Shown: positions 9,229 through 17,902 of the stretch, one piece after another | Layout: each line of letters begins with the position of its first letter | How positions within the stretch are numbered: position 1 is the first letter of the stretch | Source of the DNA: Maritalea sp051251695 | GTDB lineage: Bacteria; Pseudomonadota; Alphaproteobacteria; Rhizobiales; Devosiaceae | Assembly: GCF_051251695.1 (NCBI RefSeq) | Contig: NZ_JBPOEU010000011.1 | Span: 76,356-140,355, forward strand | DNA length: 64,000 nt | Reading direction: 5' to 3' | Notes under the pieces: model-generated | The model's database searches: none | Seen by the model: only the letters and a program-made list of their open reading frames with translations | Told to the model about the DNA's origin: nothing | Program-made: the position numbers and the translations under genes

Positions 9229-10362
9229 TTGGACTCCGCCGTGATCATAAGACCCAATTTGGACAATATCGGTACGTACAGCGATAGCCGGGATAATAAT
9301 TTAAACCTATTGCGCTTCATAGCCGCGTTCGCTGTGGTGGCTAGCCACACTGCGATTGTTGTAGGTGGTGACGACGCTATTGAACCGTTGATGGTTGAGA
9401 CGGGGTACACACTCGGGCATCTCGCGGTAAACGTGTTTTTCGTGATCAGCGGGTTTCTAATCGCCCAGAGCCTTTCGCGTTCGCGCGATATGATTTCATA
9501 TTTCTCCGCCCGGTTCTTGCGTCTCGTTCCAGGGCTTTTTGTCGCTTCACTGGTTACGGCCTTTGTGGTTGGCCCCCTTTTTACGGATCAGGGATTGCTT
9601 GGCTATTTCTCGCATCTAAGCACATGGCTTTATGTCCCACTGACCAGCTCGATGTTGATCGATAACGGTCATTTGCCCGGTGTTTTCGCAACCGCGCCAG
9701 TCCCTTTTGAACTGAACGTACCCTTATGGACACTGCGGTGGGAAGCGCTCGCCTATATTGGGTTGGCAATTTTGGGCGCATTAGGTCTTATGGCCACAAA
9801 GCGACGTTTTGCCATCACGTTATTGGCGTTTGCTGGATTGTATTTTGCCGTGACCATTATGACGGGTTTGCGTGAAACCATTGCGCCAGTCGACCATATT
9901 ATGCGGTTTGGACTTTGCTTTTTAGTTGGCTCCGGCGCCTTCATTTTCCGAGATAAAATTCCTGTCACGCTGATTTTGGTTGTGCCCCTATGCCTGTTGC
10001 CTATCTTATTGAGGGACACAGCATTTTATCAATTCGCGCTTATTCTAGCGATCGGGTACACAATTTTTTGGCTGGCTTATGTGCCCGCAGGGCCAATTCG
10101 CCAATTCAACAAAATTGGCGATTTCTCTTATGGCATCTATATTTATGGGTTCTTGATCAAACAAATGATCATTGTCATTATGCCCGGACTGGACGCAATT
10201 AAGCTGATGGCAATTGCCGCACCAATAATCTTACTGGCCGCCGCTGCGTCGTACTATTTTGTCGAACTTCCTGCCCTACAAAAACGCAAGCAACTGGCGG
10301 CAAAGGTGCGTGGATTGTTTAAAAGTTCAAAAGACAAAGCAATCAACACTACCTCAAAATAG
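9229..10362 (+). CDS. Membrane acyltransferase, OafA/YrhL (acyltransferase 3) family
   Basis: About 377 aa with roughly ten membrane helices. N-terminal NNLNLLRFIAAFAVVASHT holds the conserved Arg and active-site His of the family, and VNVFFVISGFLIAQSLSRSRD is the second family motif. ELNVPLWTLRWEALAYI near residue 165 is the third. Such enzymes O-acylate lipopolysaccharide, capsule or other exported glycans at the inner membrane. The start is uncertain: TTG 9229 and GTG 9241 are both in frame and neither has a strong Shine-Dalgarno. Its neighbours are envelope proteins, and the acceptor is unknown. Confidence 0.88.
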   Translation: MDSAVIIRPNLDNIGTYSDSRDNNLNLLRFIAAFAVVASHTAIVVGGDDAIEPLMVETGYTLGHLAVNVFFVISGFLIAQSLSRSRDMISYFSARFLRLVPGLFVASLVTAFVVGPLFTDQGLLGYFSHLSTWLYVPLTSSMLIDNGHLPGVFATAPVPFELNVPLWTLRWEALAYIGLAILGALGLMATKRRFAITLLAFAGLYFAVTIMTGLRETIAPVDHIMRFGLCFLVGSGAFIFRDKIPVTLILVVPLCLLPILLRDTAFYQFALILAIGYTIFWLAYVPAGPIRQFNKIGDFSYGIYIYGFLIKQMIIVIMPGLDAIKLMAIAAPIILLAAAASYYFVELPALQKRKQLAAKVRGLFKSSKDKAINTTSK

Positions 10363-10436
10363 CAAACAGCTGCGCGGTGACGCGACACTCGTGACACATT
10401 GTGTCCGAGAAAAACTTTCTGATCAATAAGAGAAAT

Positions 10437-10512
10437 TGGTGGAGCCAGACGGGATCGAACCGACGACCTCTTCGCTGCCAGCGAAGCGCTCTCCCAGCTG
10501 AGCTATGGCCCC
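10437..10512 (-). tRNA. tRNA-Ala (anticodon GGC)
   Basis: The minus strand folds into a complete cloverleaf. The acceptor GGGGCCA pairs with TGGCTCC (one G-T), the D-stem is GCTC/GAGC, the anticodon stem CTTCG/CGAAG encloses CTGGCAG with anticodon GGC, and the T-arm contains TTCGATC. The CCA end is encoded. Length is 76 nt. Confidence 0.97.
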
Positions 10513-10614
10513 AAAAGGGTAGTTGCGAGGTCAAATCACCTTCGCAACTGGTGGCGCAAATTAGTCACAACATTTGTTTGTTGCAAGTGGGAATTTGCGC
10601 CCCAGCAAAATTTC

Positions 10615-11034
10615 TTAGTCTTCGTCTTTTTTTACAGGAACATCGAAGCCGATTTCGTCGTCATCGTCGTCCGTTTCCAAAAACGTATTGTCGTCAGCCG
10701 CTGTAATTGGCTCGTCGTCATCATCTAGATCAACATCTGGAAGATTTTCAATCACATCGTCTTCATCGTCGTCGTCATCATCATCGTCTACGTCGTCCAA
10801 CGAGATAACTTCAGCACCGGCAACAACTGAGGTTGTGTCTGCAACAGTTTCTTCCGGCTTTTTCTCTTCAACGACAACAGCTGCGACTTCTTCTTTCACA
10901 ACTGGCGCTTCAACAACCGCAAGTTGGAATTCAGCGCCACAACTTGGGCAAAGAATAGGGTCTCTGCCTAAGTCGTAAAATTTGGTTGCACAGCTTTGAC
11001 ACTGGCGTTTGGTTCCGCGATCTGCTTTGGCCAC
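10615..11034 (-). CDS. FYDLN acid protein (TIGR02300 family)
   Basis: A 139-aa cytoplasmic protein. The N-terminus is a small zinc ribbon: CQSC, then KFYDLGRDPILCPSC, giving two CxxC pairs and the FYDLN-like motif that names this alphaproteobacterial family. The C-terminal two thirds are almost entirely acidic, with long Asp runs between about residues 80 and 130, so the protein must be strongly negative and mostly disordered. Function is unknown. It lies just upstream of tRNA-Ala on the same strand and is divergent from aroA, its usual alphaproteobacterial neighbour. Confidence 0.92.
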   Translation of the reverse strand: MAKADRGTKRQCQSCATKFYDLGRDPILCPSCGAEFQLAVVEAPVVKEEVAAVVVEEKKPEETVADTTSVVAGAEVISLDDVDDDDDDDDEDDVIENLPDVDLDDDDEPITAADDNTFLETDDDDDEIGFDVPVKKDED

Positions 11035-11213
11035 TATTTTACCTCGTCAAAAACTATAAGATGTTGGCTGGTTGGGTTACGTACTCGAACCACTTCTGTC
11101 AAATGCAAAATTGCAAAAAACGCGATTGAAGCTTTTCTGGCCATTGTCGAACCCATATTTTGCGTGTTAGATGCGCAAGCGCAACATCAAAAACTCAAAA
11201 GAACAAATTTTAC

Positions 11214-12563
11214 ATGTCTAATCATTCTTCTGGCCCCACCCCATTGGCATCAATGCGGTCGTTAGGGCTTAAGGGCTCTATTGCCATGCCCGGCGATAAG
11301 TCAATCTCTCACCGCGCCCTGATGTTTGGCGCTATGGCGACGGGAGAAACTGTCATTTCTGGCCTTCTTGAAGGCGAAGATGTTCTCGCAACAGGTCGCG
11401 CAATGACCCAACTTGGCGCAAAAGTGGAAAAGCGTGGGCTTTATTGGCACGTTGAAGGTGTCGGTGTTGGTGGATTTACAGAACCTAGCGAACCGCTCGA
11501 TTTCGGCAATGCGGGAACTGGTGTTCGTCTCGCGATGGGACTTGTGGGCACATATAACTTTGTTTCCCGCTATGTCGGCGACGCTTCATTGTCTTCGCGA
11601 CCAATGAACCGCGTGCTCGACCCTTTGCGCACCATTGGCGTTGAGGTGCTCGAGCATCAAGATGGCAAACTGCCAATCGCGCTTCGCGGTCCATCAAAGC
11701 CTGTGCCGATTACTTATCACACGCCAGTTGCGTCGGCCCAAGTGAAGTCCTGCATCATGCTGGCCGGGTTGATCATTCCGGGTGTCACCACTGTGATTGA
11801 AGATGTGTTCACCCGCGACCATACAGAAAAAATGCTCGCCGGTTTTGGCGCTGATGTTGACGTAACAACTGCGCCAAACGGACAACGCACCATTAAGGTT
11901 GGCGGCCTGCCGAACCTTTTGGGGCAAGAGGTGCAAGTGCCGGGTGATCCTAGCTCCGCGGGTTTCCCGATGGTGGCGGCGCTGATTGTGTCAGGCTCTG
12001 ACATTACAATTGAAAACGTGTTGATGAACCCCACCCGCACCGGATTGCTGATTACCTTGCAAGAAATGGGCGGTGACATTGAGGTGTTGAACGAACGTGT
12101 TTCAGGCGGCGAAGATATTGCCGACATTCGCGTTCGGTCTTCTGAGCTTAAGGGCGTCACTGTGCCGCCTGAACGTGCCGCATCTATGATTGATGAATAT
12201 CCCGTGCTTGCGGTCGCAGCGGCCTTTGCTGAGGGTGCAACTCACATGCCGGGCATTGAAGAGCTTCGGGTGAAAGAAAGTGATCGCTTAAGCGCCGTTG
12301 CTGACGGGTTACGCGCCAACAATGTCGAGTGTATTGAGGGCGAAGATTTTCTAACTGTTGAAGGCGGCGCGGGTAAAGTTACAGGTGGCGGGCACGTTAA
12401 AACGCATATGGATCATCGTATTGCCATGTGCTTTTTGATCATGGGCTTGGCCTCTCAAAAAGATGTAACTGTCGACGATGGCAATATCATTGCGACAAGC
12501 TTCCCTACATTCACACCGGAGATGACCCGTTTGGGTGCTGAATTTTCACGCCCCAACCAATAA
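11214..12563 (+). CDS. aroA: 3-phosphoshikimate 1-carboxyvinyltransferase (EPSP synthase)
   Basis: About 449 aa from ATG 11214. It condenses shikimate-3-phosphate and PEP in aromatic amino acid synthesis. PGDKSISHRALMFG near the N-terminus, LEGEDVLATG, SLSSRPMNRVLDPL, VPGDPSSAGFP, MNPTRTGLL and EELRVKESDRLSA follow the class II pattern of the Agrobacterium CP4 enzyme. At the CP4 position with the well-known alanine (GNAATG) this protein has GNAGTG, a glycine. The next gene, cmk, starts 22 bp after the stop, so aroA-cmk-rpsA probably form one unit, as in many alphaproteobacteria. Confidence 0.97.
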   Translation: MSNHSSGPTPLASMRSLGLKGSIAMPGDKSISHRALMFGAMATGETVISGLLEGEDVLATGRAMTQLGAKVEKRGLYWHVEGVGVGGFTEPSEPLDFGNAGTGVRLAMGLVGTYNFVSRYVGDASLSSRPMNRVLDPLRTIGVEVLEHQDGKLPIALRGPSKPVPITYHTPVASAQVKSCIMLAGLIIPGVTTVIEDVFTRDHTEKMLAGFGADVDVTTAPNGQRTIKVGGLPNLLGQEVQVPGDPSSAGFPMVAALIVSGSDITIENVLMNPTRTGLLITLQEMGGDIEVLNERVSGGEDIADIRVRSSELKGVTVPPERAASMIDEYPVLAVAAAFAEGATHMPGIEELRVKESDRLSAVADGLRANNVECIEGEDFLTVEGGAGKVTGGGHVKTHMDHRIAMCFLIMGLASQKDVTVDDGNIIATSFPTFTPEMTRLGAEFSRPNQ

Positions 12564-12585
12564 GCCAAACCAATGGGAAGACAAA

Positions 12586-13233
12586 ATGCTAATAGCCGTT
12601 GATGGACCTGCCGCTTCTGGAAAAGGCACAATTGCCAAGCGGTTGGCCGCCCATTTCGGCTTGGCGCATTTGGATACGGGCCTTTTGTATCGCGCTGTTG
12701 GCTTAGCCACCATTGATGATTGGGAACGCGAAGATTTTGAGGCACGCGCCATAGATGCAGCGATGAACTTGGACACCACAAATTTGGATGAAGAGGTTTT
12801 ATCGACCGCTGAGGTCGGGCTCGCCGCATCTAAAGTGGCGCGTATTCCTGAGGTACGCAAAGCTCTAAACCGCGCCCAACGCATCTTTATGGATACCCCT
12901 GAAGGGGCCATATTGGACGGACGTGATATCGGCTCGCGAATTTGCCCCCATGCAGACGTGAAACTCTTCGTCACGGCGCAAGCCTCAACCCGCGCGCGCC
13001 GGCGCACTGACCAGCTTTTAGCGCGCAATTTGGATGTGACTTACAAGGACATTCTTGCCCAGATTAAAAAGCGGGATAAGGATGACACGGAGAACCCGGC
13101 TGGTGCGTTCTTTCAAGCGCCAGATGCCCACTTGCTAGACACGTCAGAATTGGGTATAGAAGCAGCATTCTTAGCGGCTCTTGATATTGTTGAGCGCGTT
13201 ATGGCAAAAAAGATCAGCGACGAAACTCGCTAA
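12586..13233 (+). CDS. cmk: Cytidylate kinase
   Basis: About 215 aa from ATG 12586. It phosphorylates (d)CMP with ATP. AVDGPAASGKGTIAKRLA at the N-terminus is the cytidylate kinase P-loop, LDTGLLYRAVG contacts the nucleotide, and LDGRDIGSRICPHADVKLFVTA is the conserved DGRDIGT-like segment (here DGRDIGS). The LID region ARRRTDQL and RDKDDTENPAGA complete the family pattern. The gene lies between aroA and rpsA in the common order. Confidence 0.97.
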   Translation: MLIAVDGPAASGKGTIAKRLAAHFGLAHLDTGLLYRAVGLATIDDWEREDFEARAIDAAMNLDTTNLDEEVLSTAEVGLAASKVARIPEVRKALNRAQRIFMDTPEGAILDGRDIGSRICPHADVKLFVTAQASTRARRRTDQLLARNLDVTYKDILAQIKKRDKDDTENPAGAFFQAPDAHLLDTSELGIEAAFLAALDIVERVMAKKISDETR

Positions 13234-13437
13234 ATCCAGTCTTTTAGCTCTGAACGCCGGTGACTGCCAAGACATGAGATATTGGCTCAACTGCTTAGGA
13301 TAAATCGTAGCATTAAATGCGAAGTGCGGGCCCTTACGTGCCGGATTTGTTGGTTTCAACATTTCAGGGCGATGGCAGTTCAAGTTTAATGCTTTTTTGA
13401 ACCACTAAACAAAAAACGGCACACGATCGGAGTACGC
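13234..13437 (+). promoter_or_regulatory. rpsA leader region
   Basis: A 204-bp gap ahead of rpsA, large for this cluster. It contains a GTTCAA (13378-13383) / TTGAAC (13397-13402) inverted repeat about 35 nt before the start codon. S1 autoregulates its translation in other bacteria, so a structured leader or a separate promoter here is plausible. No named RNA motif is recognised. Confidence 0.35.
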
Positions 13438-15138
13438 ATGACAGACACTGCTGTCGTAATGGAAGATTTCGAAGCTCTATTGTTCGAAAGCTTTGAAGTA
13501 AACGAGCCTGCAGAAGGCCACGTTGTTAAAGGCAAGATTGTTGCGATTGAAAAAGATCTCGCAGTAATCGATGTAGGCCTTAAAACCGAAGGCCGCGTGC
13601 CTTTGAAAGAATTTGGCGCAGCTGGCCGTGATGGCACGCTTGAAGTCGGTTCTGACGTAGAAGTTTATGTTGATCGCGTTGAAAACGCGATGGGTGAAGC
13701 TGTTCTTTCACGCGAGAAAGCTCGTCGTGAAGAAAGCTGGGTTCGTCTTGAAGAGTTGTTCGAAAAGAACACGCGCGTTGACGGCATCATCTTTAACCAA
13801 GTTAAAGGTGGTTTCACTGTTGATCTTGATGGCGCGACTGCCTTCTTGCCTCGTTCGCAAGTTGATATTCGCCCAATCCGCGACATCGCGCCTTTGATGA
13901 ACATCTCACAGCCTTTCCAAATCCTGAAAATGGACAAGCGTCGTGGAAACATCGTTGTTTCTCGTCGTGCTGTATTGGAAGAAAGCCGTGCAGAGCAACG
14001 TTCTGAAATCGTTGGTAAGCTTGAAGAGGGCCAAGTTGTTGATGGTGTTGTTAAAAACATCACTGACTACGGTGCCTTTGTTGACCTTGGTGGCATTGAC
14101 GGCCTATTGCACGTCACTGACATCGCATGGCGTCGTGTGAACCATCCTTCAGAAGTTCTTACAATTGGTGAGACCATCAAGGTTCAAATCATCCGCGTGA
14201 ATATGGAAACACACCGTATTTCACTTGGCATGAAGCAGCTTGAAGCTGATCCTTGGGAAACAATTGGCGAGAAGTATCCTCTTGATAGCCGCTTTACAGG
14301 CCGTATCACAAACATCACAGATTACGGTGCGTTTGTTGAACTTGAGCCAGGTATTGAAGGCTTGATCCACGTTTCAGAAATGAGCTGGACCAAGAAGAAC
14401 GTACACCCAGGTAAAATCGTTTCTACTTCGCAAGAAGTTGAAGTTAAGGTTCTTGAAGTTGATCCAGAGAAACGTCGTATTTCTCTTGGTCTTAAGCAGT
14501 GCCTAGACAATCCTTGGGAAGCGTTTGCAGCTAAGTACCCACAAGGTACTGAAGTTGAAGGCGAAGTTAAGAACAAAACTGAATTTGGTTTGTTCATTGG
14601 CCTTGAAGACGATGTTGATGGCATGGTTCACTTGTCTGATCTTGATTGGAACCGTCAGGGCGAAGAAGCCTTGGAAGATTACAATCGTGGCGACATGGTG
14701 AAAGCTGTTGTTCTGGATGTTGATATCGATAAAGAACGTGTTTCTTTGGGCATCAAGCAACTTTCAAACGACCCATTCACCGAAGCGACAGACGGTATGC
14801 GCAAAGGCTCAATCGTAACTTGTGCAGTAACACAAGTGAACGATGGTGGCATTGAAGTGCAAATTGCTGATGGCGATCAAATCGCGTTCATCCGCCGTTC
14901 TGACCTTAGCCGTGACCGTTCTGAGCAACGCCCTGAGCGTTTCGCAGTTGGTGACAAAGTGGACGCTCGTGTGATCCAGTTCGATAAGAAAACACGTCGC
15001 ATCACATTGTCTATCAAAGCCCTTGAAATTGCAGAAGAAAAAGAAGCTGTGGCCCAGTATGGTTCAACAGATTCTGGCGCTTCACTTGGCGATATTCTTG
15101 GTGCAGCGATGCAGCAAAACAAACCAGAAGACGAATAA
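13438..15138 (+). CDS. rpsA: 30S ribosomal protein S1
   Basis: A 566-aa protein made of six S1 (OB-fold) repeats. The recurring element KNITDYGAFVDLGGIDGLLHVTDIAW and its variants (NITDYGAFVELEPGIEGLIHVSEMSW, NKTEFGLFIGLEDDVDGMVHLSDLDW) is easy to follow. The repeats end in the typical HRISLGMKQL-like strands. It binds mRNA at the ribosome and promotes initiation. The length fits alphaproteobacterial S1. CGGAG lies six bases before ATG 13438. A strong intrinsic terminator follows the stop. Confidence 0.98.
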   Translation: MTDTAVVMEDFEALLFESFEVNEPAEGHVVKGKIVAIEKDLAVIDVGLKTEGRVPLKEFGAAGRDGTLEVGSDVEVYVDRVENAMGEAVLSREKARREESWVRLEELFEKNTRVDGIIFNQVKGGFTVDLDGATAFLPRSQVDIRPIRDIAPLMNISQPFQILKMDKRRGNIVVSRRAVLEESRAEQRSEIVGKLEEGQVVDGVVKNITDYGAFVDLGGIDGLLHVTDIAWRRVNHPSEVLTIGETIKVQIIRVNMETHRISLGMKQLEADPWETIGEKYPLDSRFTGRITNITDYGAFVELEPGIEGLIHVSEMSWTKKNVHPGKIVSTSQEVEVKVLEVDPEKRRISLGLKQCLDNPWEAFAAKYPQGTEVEGEVKNKTEFGLFIGLEDDVDGMVHLSDLDWNRQGEEALEDYNRGDMVKAVVLDVDIDKERVSLGIKQLSNDPFTEATDGMRKGSIVTCAVTQVNDGGIEVQIADGDQIAFIRRSDLSRDRSEQRPERFAVGDKVDARVIQFDKKTRRITLSIKALEIAEEKEAVAQYGSTDSGASLGDILGAAMQQNKPEDE

Positions 15139-15168
15139 GCTTTAACGCTTAAACGTTTTTGAATTTAG

Positions 15169-15202
15169 CCCGGCGCGTCAATTTGATGCGCCGGGTTTTT
15201 TA
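15169..15202 (+). terminator. Rho-independent terminator of rpsA
   Basis: An eight-base GC-rich stem CCCGGCGC (15169-15176) pairs with GCGCCGGG (15188-15195), followed by a run of six T. It lies 30 bp after the rpsA stop codon. Confidence 0.95.
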
Positions 15203-15207
15203 TTGAA

Positions 15208-15996
15208 TTAAGTGAAACAATTCAAAACCCTCGCTTTGTTTCTCTCAAACGCAACGGCTTCATTCTGCCAATGGCTCAGGTGCCCATCTTGTTTGAGTTT
15301 TGCTGTGATTTCGCCGCCAAAAATGTTTAGCATATTCTCTTCACTGCCCAGTCCTTCAAGCACCGTTTGAACCATTTCCAACAGCTCAGCGATGTCGATA
15401 TCTCCATATGCGTCACAAATCACGCGAAGGCGCGGGCAGTTGTTTCCCAGCTCAATTTCTGTCGCTTCCTGCAAGTCCCTTGCAGTAAATGAAAGTGGCA
15501 CCATCCAATAGGCAAAATAGGCAACGTCGCGAATACGTGGCCCGGGACCGCAGACATCAAAATCAATGATGCCGGAAAATCCTTGCTCGCCAATGATTAG
15601 ATTATACGGTGCAAAATCGTTATGGCAGACAACGTCGTGGCAGTCCTTATCAGGAAAAGCGTAGGCCCAATTGTGCTCGGAGAATGGGAAATGCGCGGTA
15701 AGATCATGCATTTCTCGCATCGCAATTGTGCATTTTTTCAGAAACCCCAACGGGATAGGAGCCTTTTCATCCATCGCTGTACGTCCTTGAATGTAGGACA
15801 GCATTTCGCGCCCCTCCTCATCACGTCCCAAAAAGCGTGGGGAATATTCAAAACCCTTGTTTTGCAGATAAAGCAACAGCGCTTCGATGGCCCGGCTACC
15901 ACGCATAGGTTGGCGATAGACCACATTCCCCTTACGAAAAACGACGTTTGTATTGCCCCCAGCTAAGATTTCGATCTGCTCGCCAGCTTTATTCAA
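15208..15996 (-). CDS. Aminoglycoside-phosphotransferase-fold kinase of unknown substrate
   Basis: About 262 aa. I choose the TTG at 15996 because AAGGAG lies eight bases upstream, while the longer open frame has no such signal and an unconvincing N-terminus. The fold is recognisable from VVCHNDFAPYNLI (catalytic loop HxDxxxxN, here HNDFAPYN) and GIIDFDVCGPGPRIRDVAYF (metal-binding DxD loop). ILAGGNTNVVFRKGNVVYRQP is the N-lobe nucleotide-binding region. Relatives phosphorylate antibiotics, choline or sugars. Nothing here shows which, and it should not be read as a resistance gene. It is convergent with rpsA. Confidence 0.8.
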   Translation of the reverse strand: MNKAGEQIEILAGGNTNVVFRKGNVVYRQPMRGSRAIEALLLYLQNKGFEYSPRFLGRDEEGREMLSYIQGRTAMDEKAPIPLGFLKKCTIAMREMHDLTAHFPFSEHNWAYAFPDKDCHDVVCHNDFAPYNLIIGEQGFSGIIDFDVCGPGPRIRDVAYFAYWMVPLSFTARDLQEATEIELGNNCPRLRVICDAYGDIDIAELLEMVQTVLEGLGSEENMLNIFGGEITAKLKQDGHLSHWQNEAVAFERNKARVLNCFT

Positions 15997-16140
15997 GCTC
16001 GTTCTCCTTAAACAAGGGTCAAAACGCCACAAGACCTTGCGAAATAGATGACTTGCATTGTTCCGGCCAAAACAATAAATATTCTGAGTTCTTGCGATTT
16101 TGCAACTTAACAATACTTGCCAAACTTGGAGCGCTTCTAC

Positions 16141-17088
16141 GTGAGCAATATCCCCAATTCCGAACAGGTCGAAAACGTAATGGCACAACGCGAGCTACGT
16201 CGCTCACGCCGCAAATGGCGGATTTTGGCCTTTATCGCTGTCGGTATTGCGGTTATTGCCATTTTGGGTAAGGCGCTTGGTGGGTTTTCCGAACCGATCA
16301 AACAAGCTCATATTGCGCGGATTGTGATTGATGGCACTATTTCCTCCAGCCCGCTGCGCCGTGCTATTTTGAATGATCTTGCAGACGACGAGAACATTAC
16401 CGCCGTTATTGTGCAGATCAATAGCCCAGGCGGTACCACCGCAGGCGGAGAAGAGCTTTATGAAGGGCTTTCTAAATTGCGAGCGAGCAAGCCTGTTGTT
16501 TCCGTAATTAATGAATTGGGCGCTTCTGCCGCCTATATGACGGCTGTTGGGTCAGATCGTATTTATGCGCGTCGTCTTTCAATTGTCGGGTCAATTGGCG
16601 TGTTGGTGATGCATTTGGATGCATCCAAGCTGTTTGAAACCATTGGCTTGGATTATGACAAAGTTTCAACCGGTCCCTTAAAGGCTGAGCCGGACATTGA
16701 TGAGCCGATGGCCCCCAATGTGCGCGCGAGCTATCAAAGCTTGGTTGATAATTCCTACGAATGGTTTGTCGATATCGTTGCCGAACGGCGCGAAATGAAC
16801 CGTGACCATGTGCTGCGTTTGGCCGATGGGCGCGTACTCACTGGACGCCAGGCGCTGAACGAAAAGCTGATTGATGCGATTGGCGGAGAACTTGAAGCGC
16901 TTGATTGGCTTGCAACAAGGCACGAAATAATTGACCAATCTGTTGCAACATATTACCCGTTGCCCGAAAATCAGTGGGACCGTGTGCAAGACCTTATCGG
17001 CACGACTGCACAAGAATTGATTGGTTCTAGCCTAAAAAGCGTAACAGCGCTTGACGGTCTTGTGTCTGTTTGGCAACCTACAAAATAG
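16141..17088 (+). CDS. sppA: Signal peptide peptidase SppA, short form (S49 family)
   Basis: About 315 aa from GTG 16141, supported by GGAG nine bases upstream. A single membrane anchor lies near residues 27-45, so the protease domain should face the periplasm. It has IVQINSPGGTTAGGEELYEGL, the nucleophile region NELGASAAYMTAVGSD, SIVGSIGVLV and STGPLKAEPD, the latter holding the expected catalytic lysine. This single-domain layout is the usual short SppA. It digests cleaved signal peptides. Downstream ihfB follows after a hairpin-containing gap. Confidence 0.92.
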   Translation: MSNIPNSEQVENVMAQRELRRSRRKWRILAFIAVGIAVIAILGKALGGFSEPIKQAHIARIVIDGTISSSPLRRAILNDLADDENITAVIVQINSPGGTTAGGEELYEGLSKLRASKPVVSVINELGASAAYMTAVGSDRIYARRLSIVGSIGVLVMHLDASKLFETIGLDYDKVSTGPLKAEPDIDEPMAPNVRASYQSLVDNSYEWFVDIVAERREMNRDHVLRLADGRVLTGRQALNEKLIDAIGGELEALDWLATRHEIIDQSVATYYPLPENQWDRVQDLIGTTAQELIGSSLKSVTALDGLVSVWQPTK

Positions 17089-17117
17089 CTAATTCCTGTG
17101 GGCTAACAGTGAATTAG
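17089..17117 (+). promoter_or_regulatory. Hairpin between sppA and ihfB
   Basis: CTAATTC-CTGT (17089-17099) pairs with ACAG-T-GAATTAG (17106-17117), giving eleven base pairs with one bulge and a GGGCTA loop. No clear T-run follows, so it is more likely an mRNA structure or operator than a terminator. It lies about 20 nt before the ihfB start codon. Confidence 0.5.
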
Positions 17118-17137
17118 TGGTATTTTGGGAGGCACTA

Positions 17138-17416
17138 GTGATTAAATCGGAACTTATTCAGAAACTTGCTGATGAGAATCCTCACCTGTTTCAGCGCGAC
17201 GTTGAAAATATTGTAAATACAATAATCGACGAAATTGGCGATGCGCTCGCTGACGGTGGAAGAGCTGAATTGCGCGGCTTCGGCGCGTTTTCTGTAAAAA
17301 ACCGACCAGCCCGCGTTGGCCGAAATCCACGCACCGGCGAAAAGGTTGAAGTTGAAGAAAAATTTGTACCGCAATTTAAAGCCGGTAAAGAAATTCGGGA
17401 ACGACTGAACAAATAG
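17138..17416 (+). CDS. ihfB: Integration host factor subunit beta
   Basis: A 92-aa DNA-bending protein from GTG 17138, preceded by GGGAGG. MIKSELIQKLADENPHLF at the N-terminus, the arm sequence RGFGAFSVKNRPARVGRNPRTGE and the closing VPQFKAGKEIRERLNK are classic HU/IHF. The N-terminal VIKSELI and the short C-terminus favour the beta subunit over HU. It acts as a heterodimer with IHF-alpha in nucleoid organisation, recombination and transcription. The order sppA-ihfB-lapA-trpF is commonly conserved. Confidence 0.95.
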   Translation: MIKSELIQKLADENPHLFQRDVENIVNTIIDEIGDALADGGRAELRGFGAFSVKNRPARVGRNPRTGEKVEVEEKFVPQFKAGKEIRERLNK

Positions 17417-17470
17417 TTCTGCCGACCTTGCTTCCCCCAAATGGGGATGGCAACAATTTGGGAAATGATG

Positions 17471-17818
17471 ATGATCAAACGCGTGGTGATGTGGTTTGTA
17501 CTGGTGCCGTTTGGCGTGCTTATGGCGGTATTCGCCCTTGCAAATCGGCACACTGTTCAAATCGGCATTGATCCCATTTCCCCGCTTACCCCCTTTTGGG
17601 GACCAGTTGAATTGCCGCTATTCGTGGTGATTTACATTTGCTTGATTTTGGGTGTTTTGCTTGGGGGAATTGGTGGCTGGTTCAGCCAAGGCAAGCACCG
17701 TAAAGGTGAGCGCAAGCTGCAACGCGATCTCAACAAAATTCAAAAGGAAGTGGAAGCTGAAAAGCGCCCTCTTCAACAAGATGATCCATTGGCGCTTTTA
17801 GAAACCAACCGCAGCTAG
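17471..17818 (+). CDS. lapA: LapA-domain membrane protein (DUF1049)
   Basis: About 115 aa. Three consecutive ATGs occur at 17465, 17468 and 17471; I use the last because of its spacing from GGGA. Two hydrophobic helices (about residues 5-25 and 45-70) flank a short loop with ANRHTVQIGIDPISP, the family's signature region. A charged, coiled-coil-like tail (about 75-115) would lie in the cytoplasm. In other bacteria LapA takes part in regulating lipopolysaccharide assembly; here the role is inferred. It sits between ihfB and trpF. Confidence 0.8.
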   Translation: MIKRVVMWFVLVPFGVLMAVFALANRHTVQIGIDPISPLTPFWGPVELPLFVVIYICLILGVLLGGIGGWFSQGKHRKGERKLQRDLNKIQKEVEAEKRPLQQDDPLALLETNRS

Positions 17819-17902
17819 CCAATACGCCACCTTCTTTATTACAATGGTCAAACCACGGTGATGGACTGTGAAGACCAACACGTCCCAGATAAGGCCGAAC
17901 AA

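Noticed and set aside
10349..10706. Protein-like frames across tRNA-Ala
   Set aside because: The translated text (such as NWWSQTGSNRRPL and GHSSAGRALRWQ) is the usual artefact of reading a tRNA gene or its antisense.
10688..10978. A serine-rich frame on the plus strand
   Set aside because: It is the antisense of the aspartate-rich FYDLN protein.
15208..15996. Aminoglycoside resistance gene
   Set aside because: Only the kinase fold is visible; it has no feature pointing to an antibiotic substrate.
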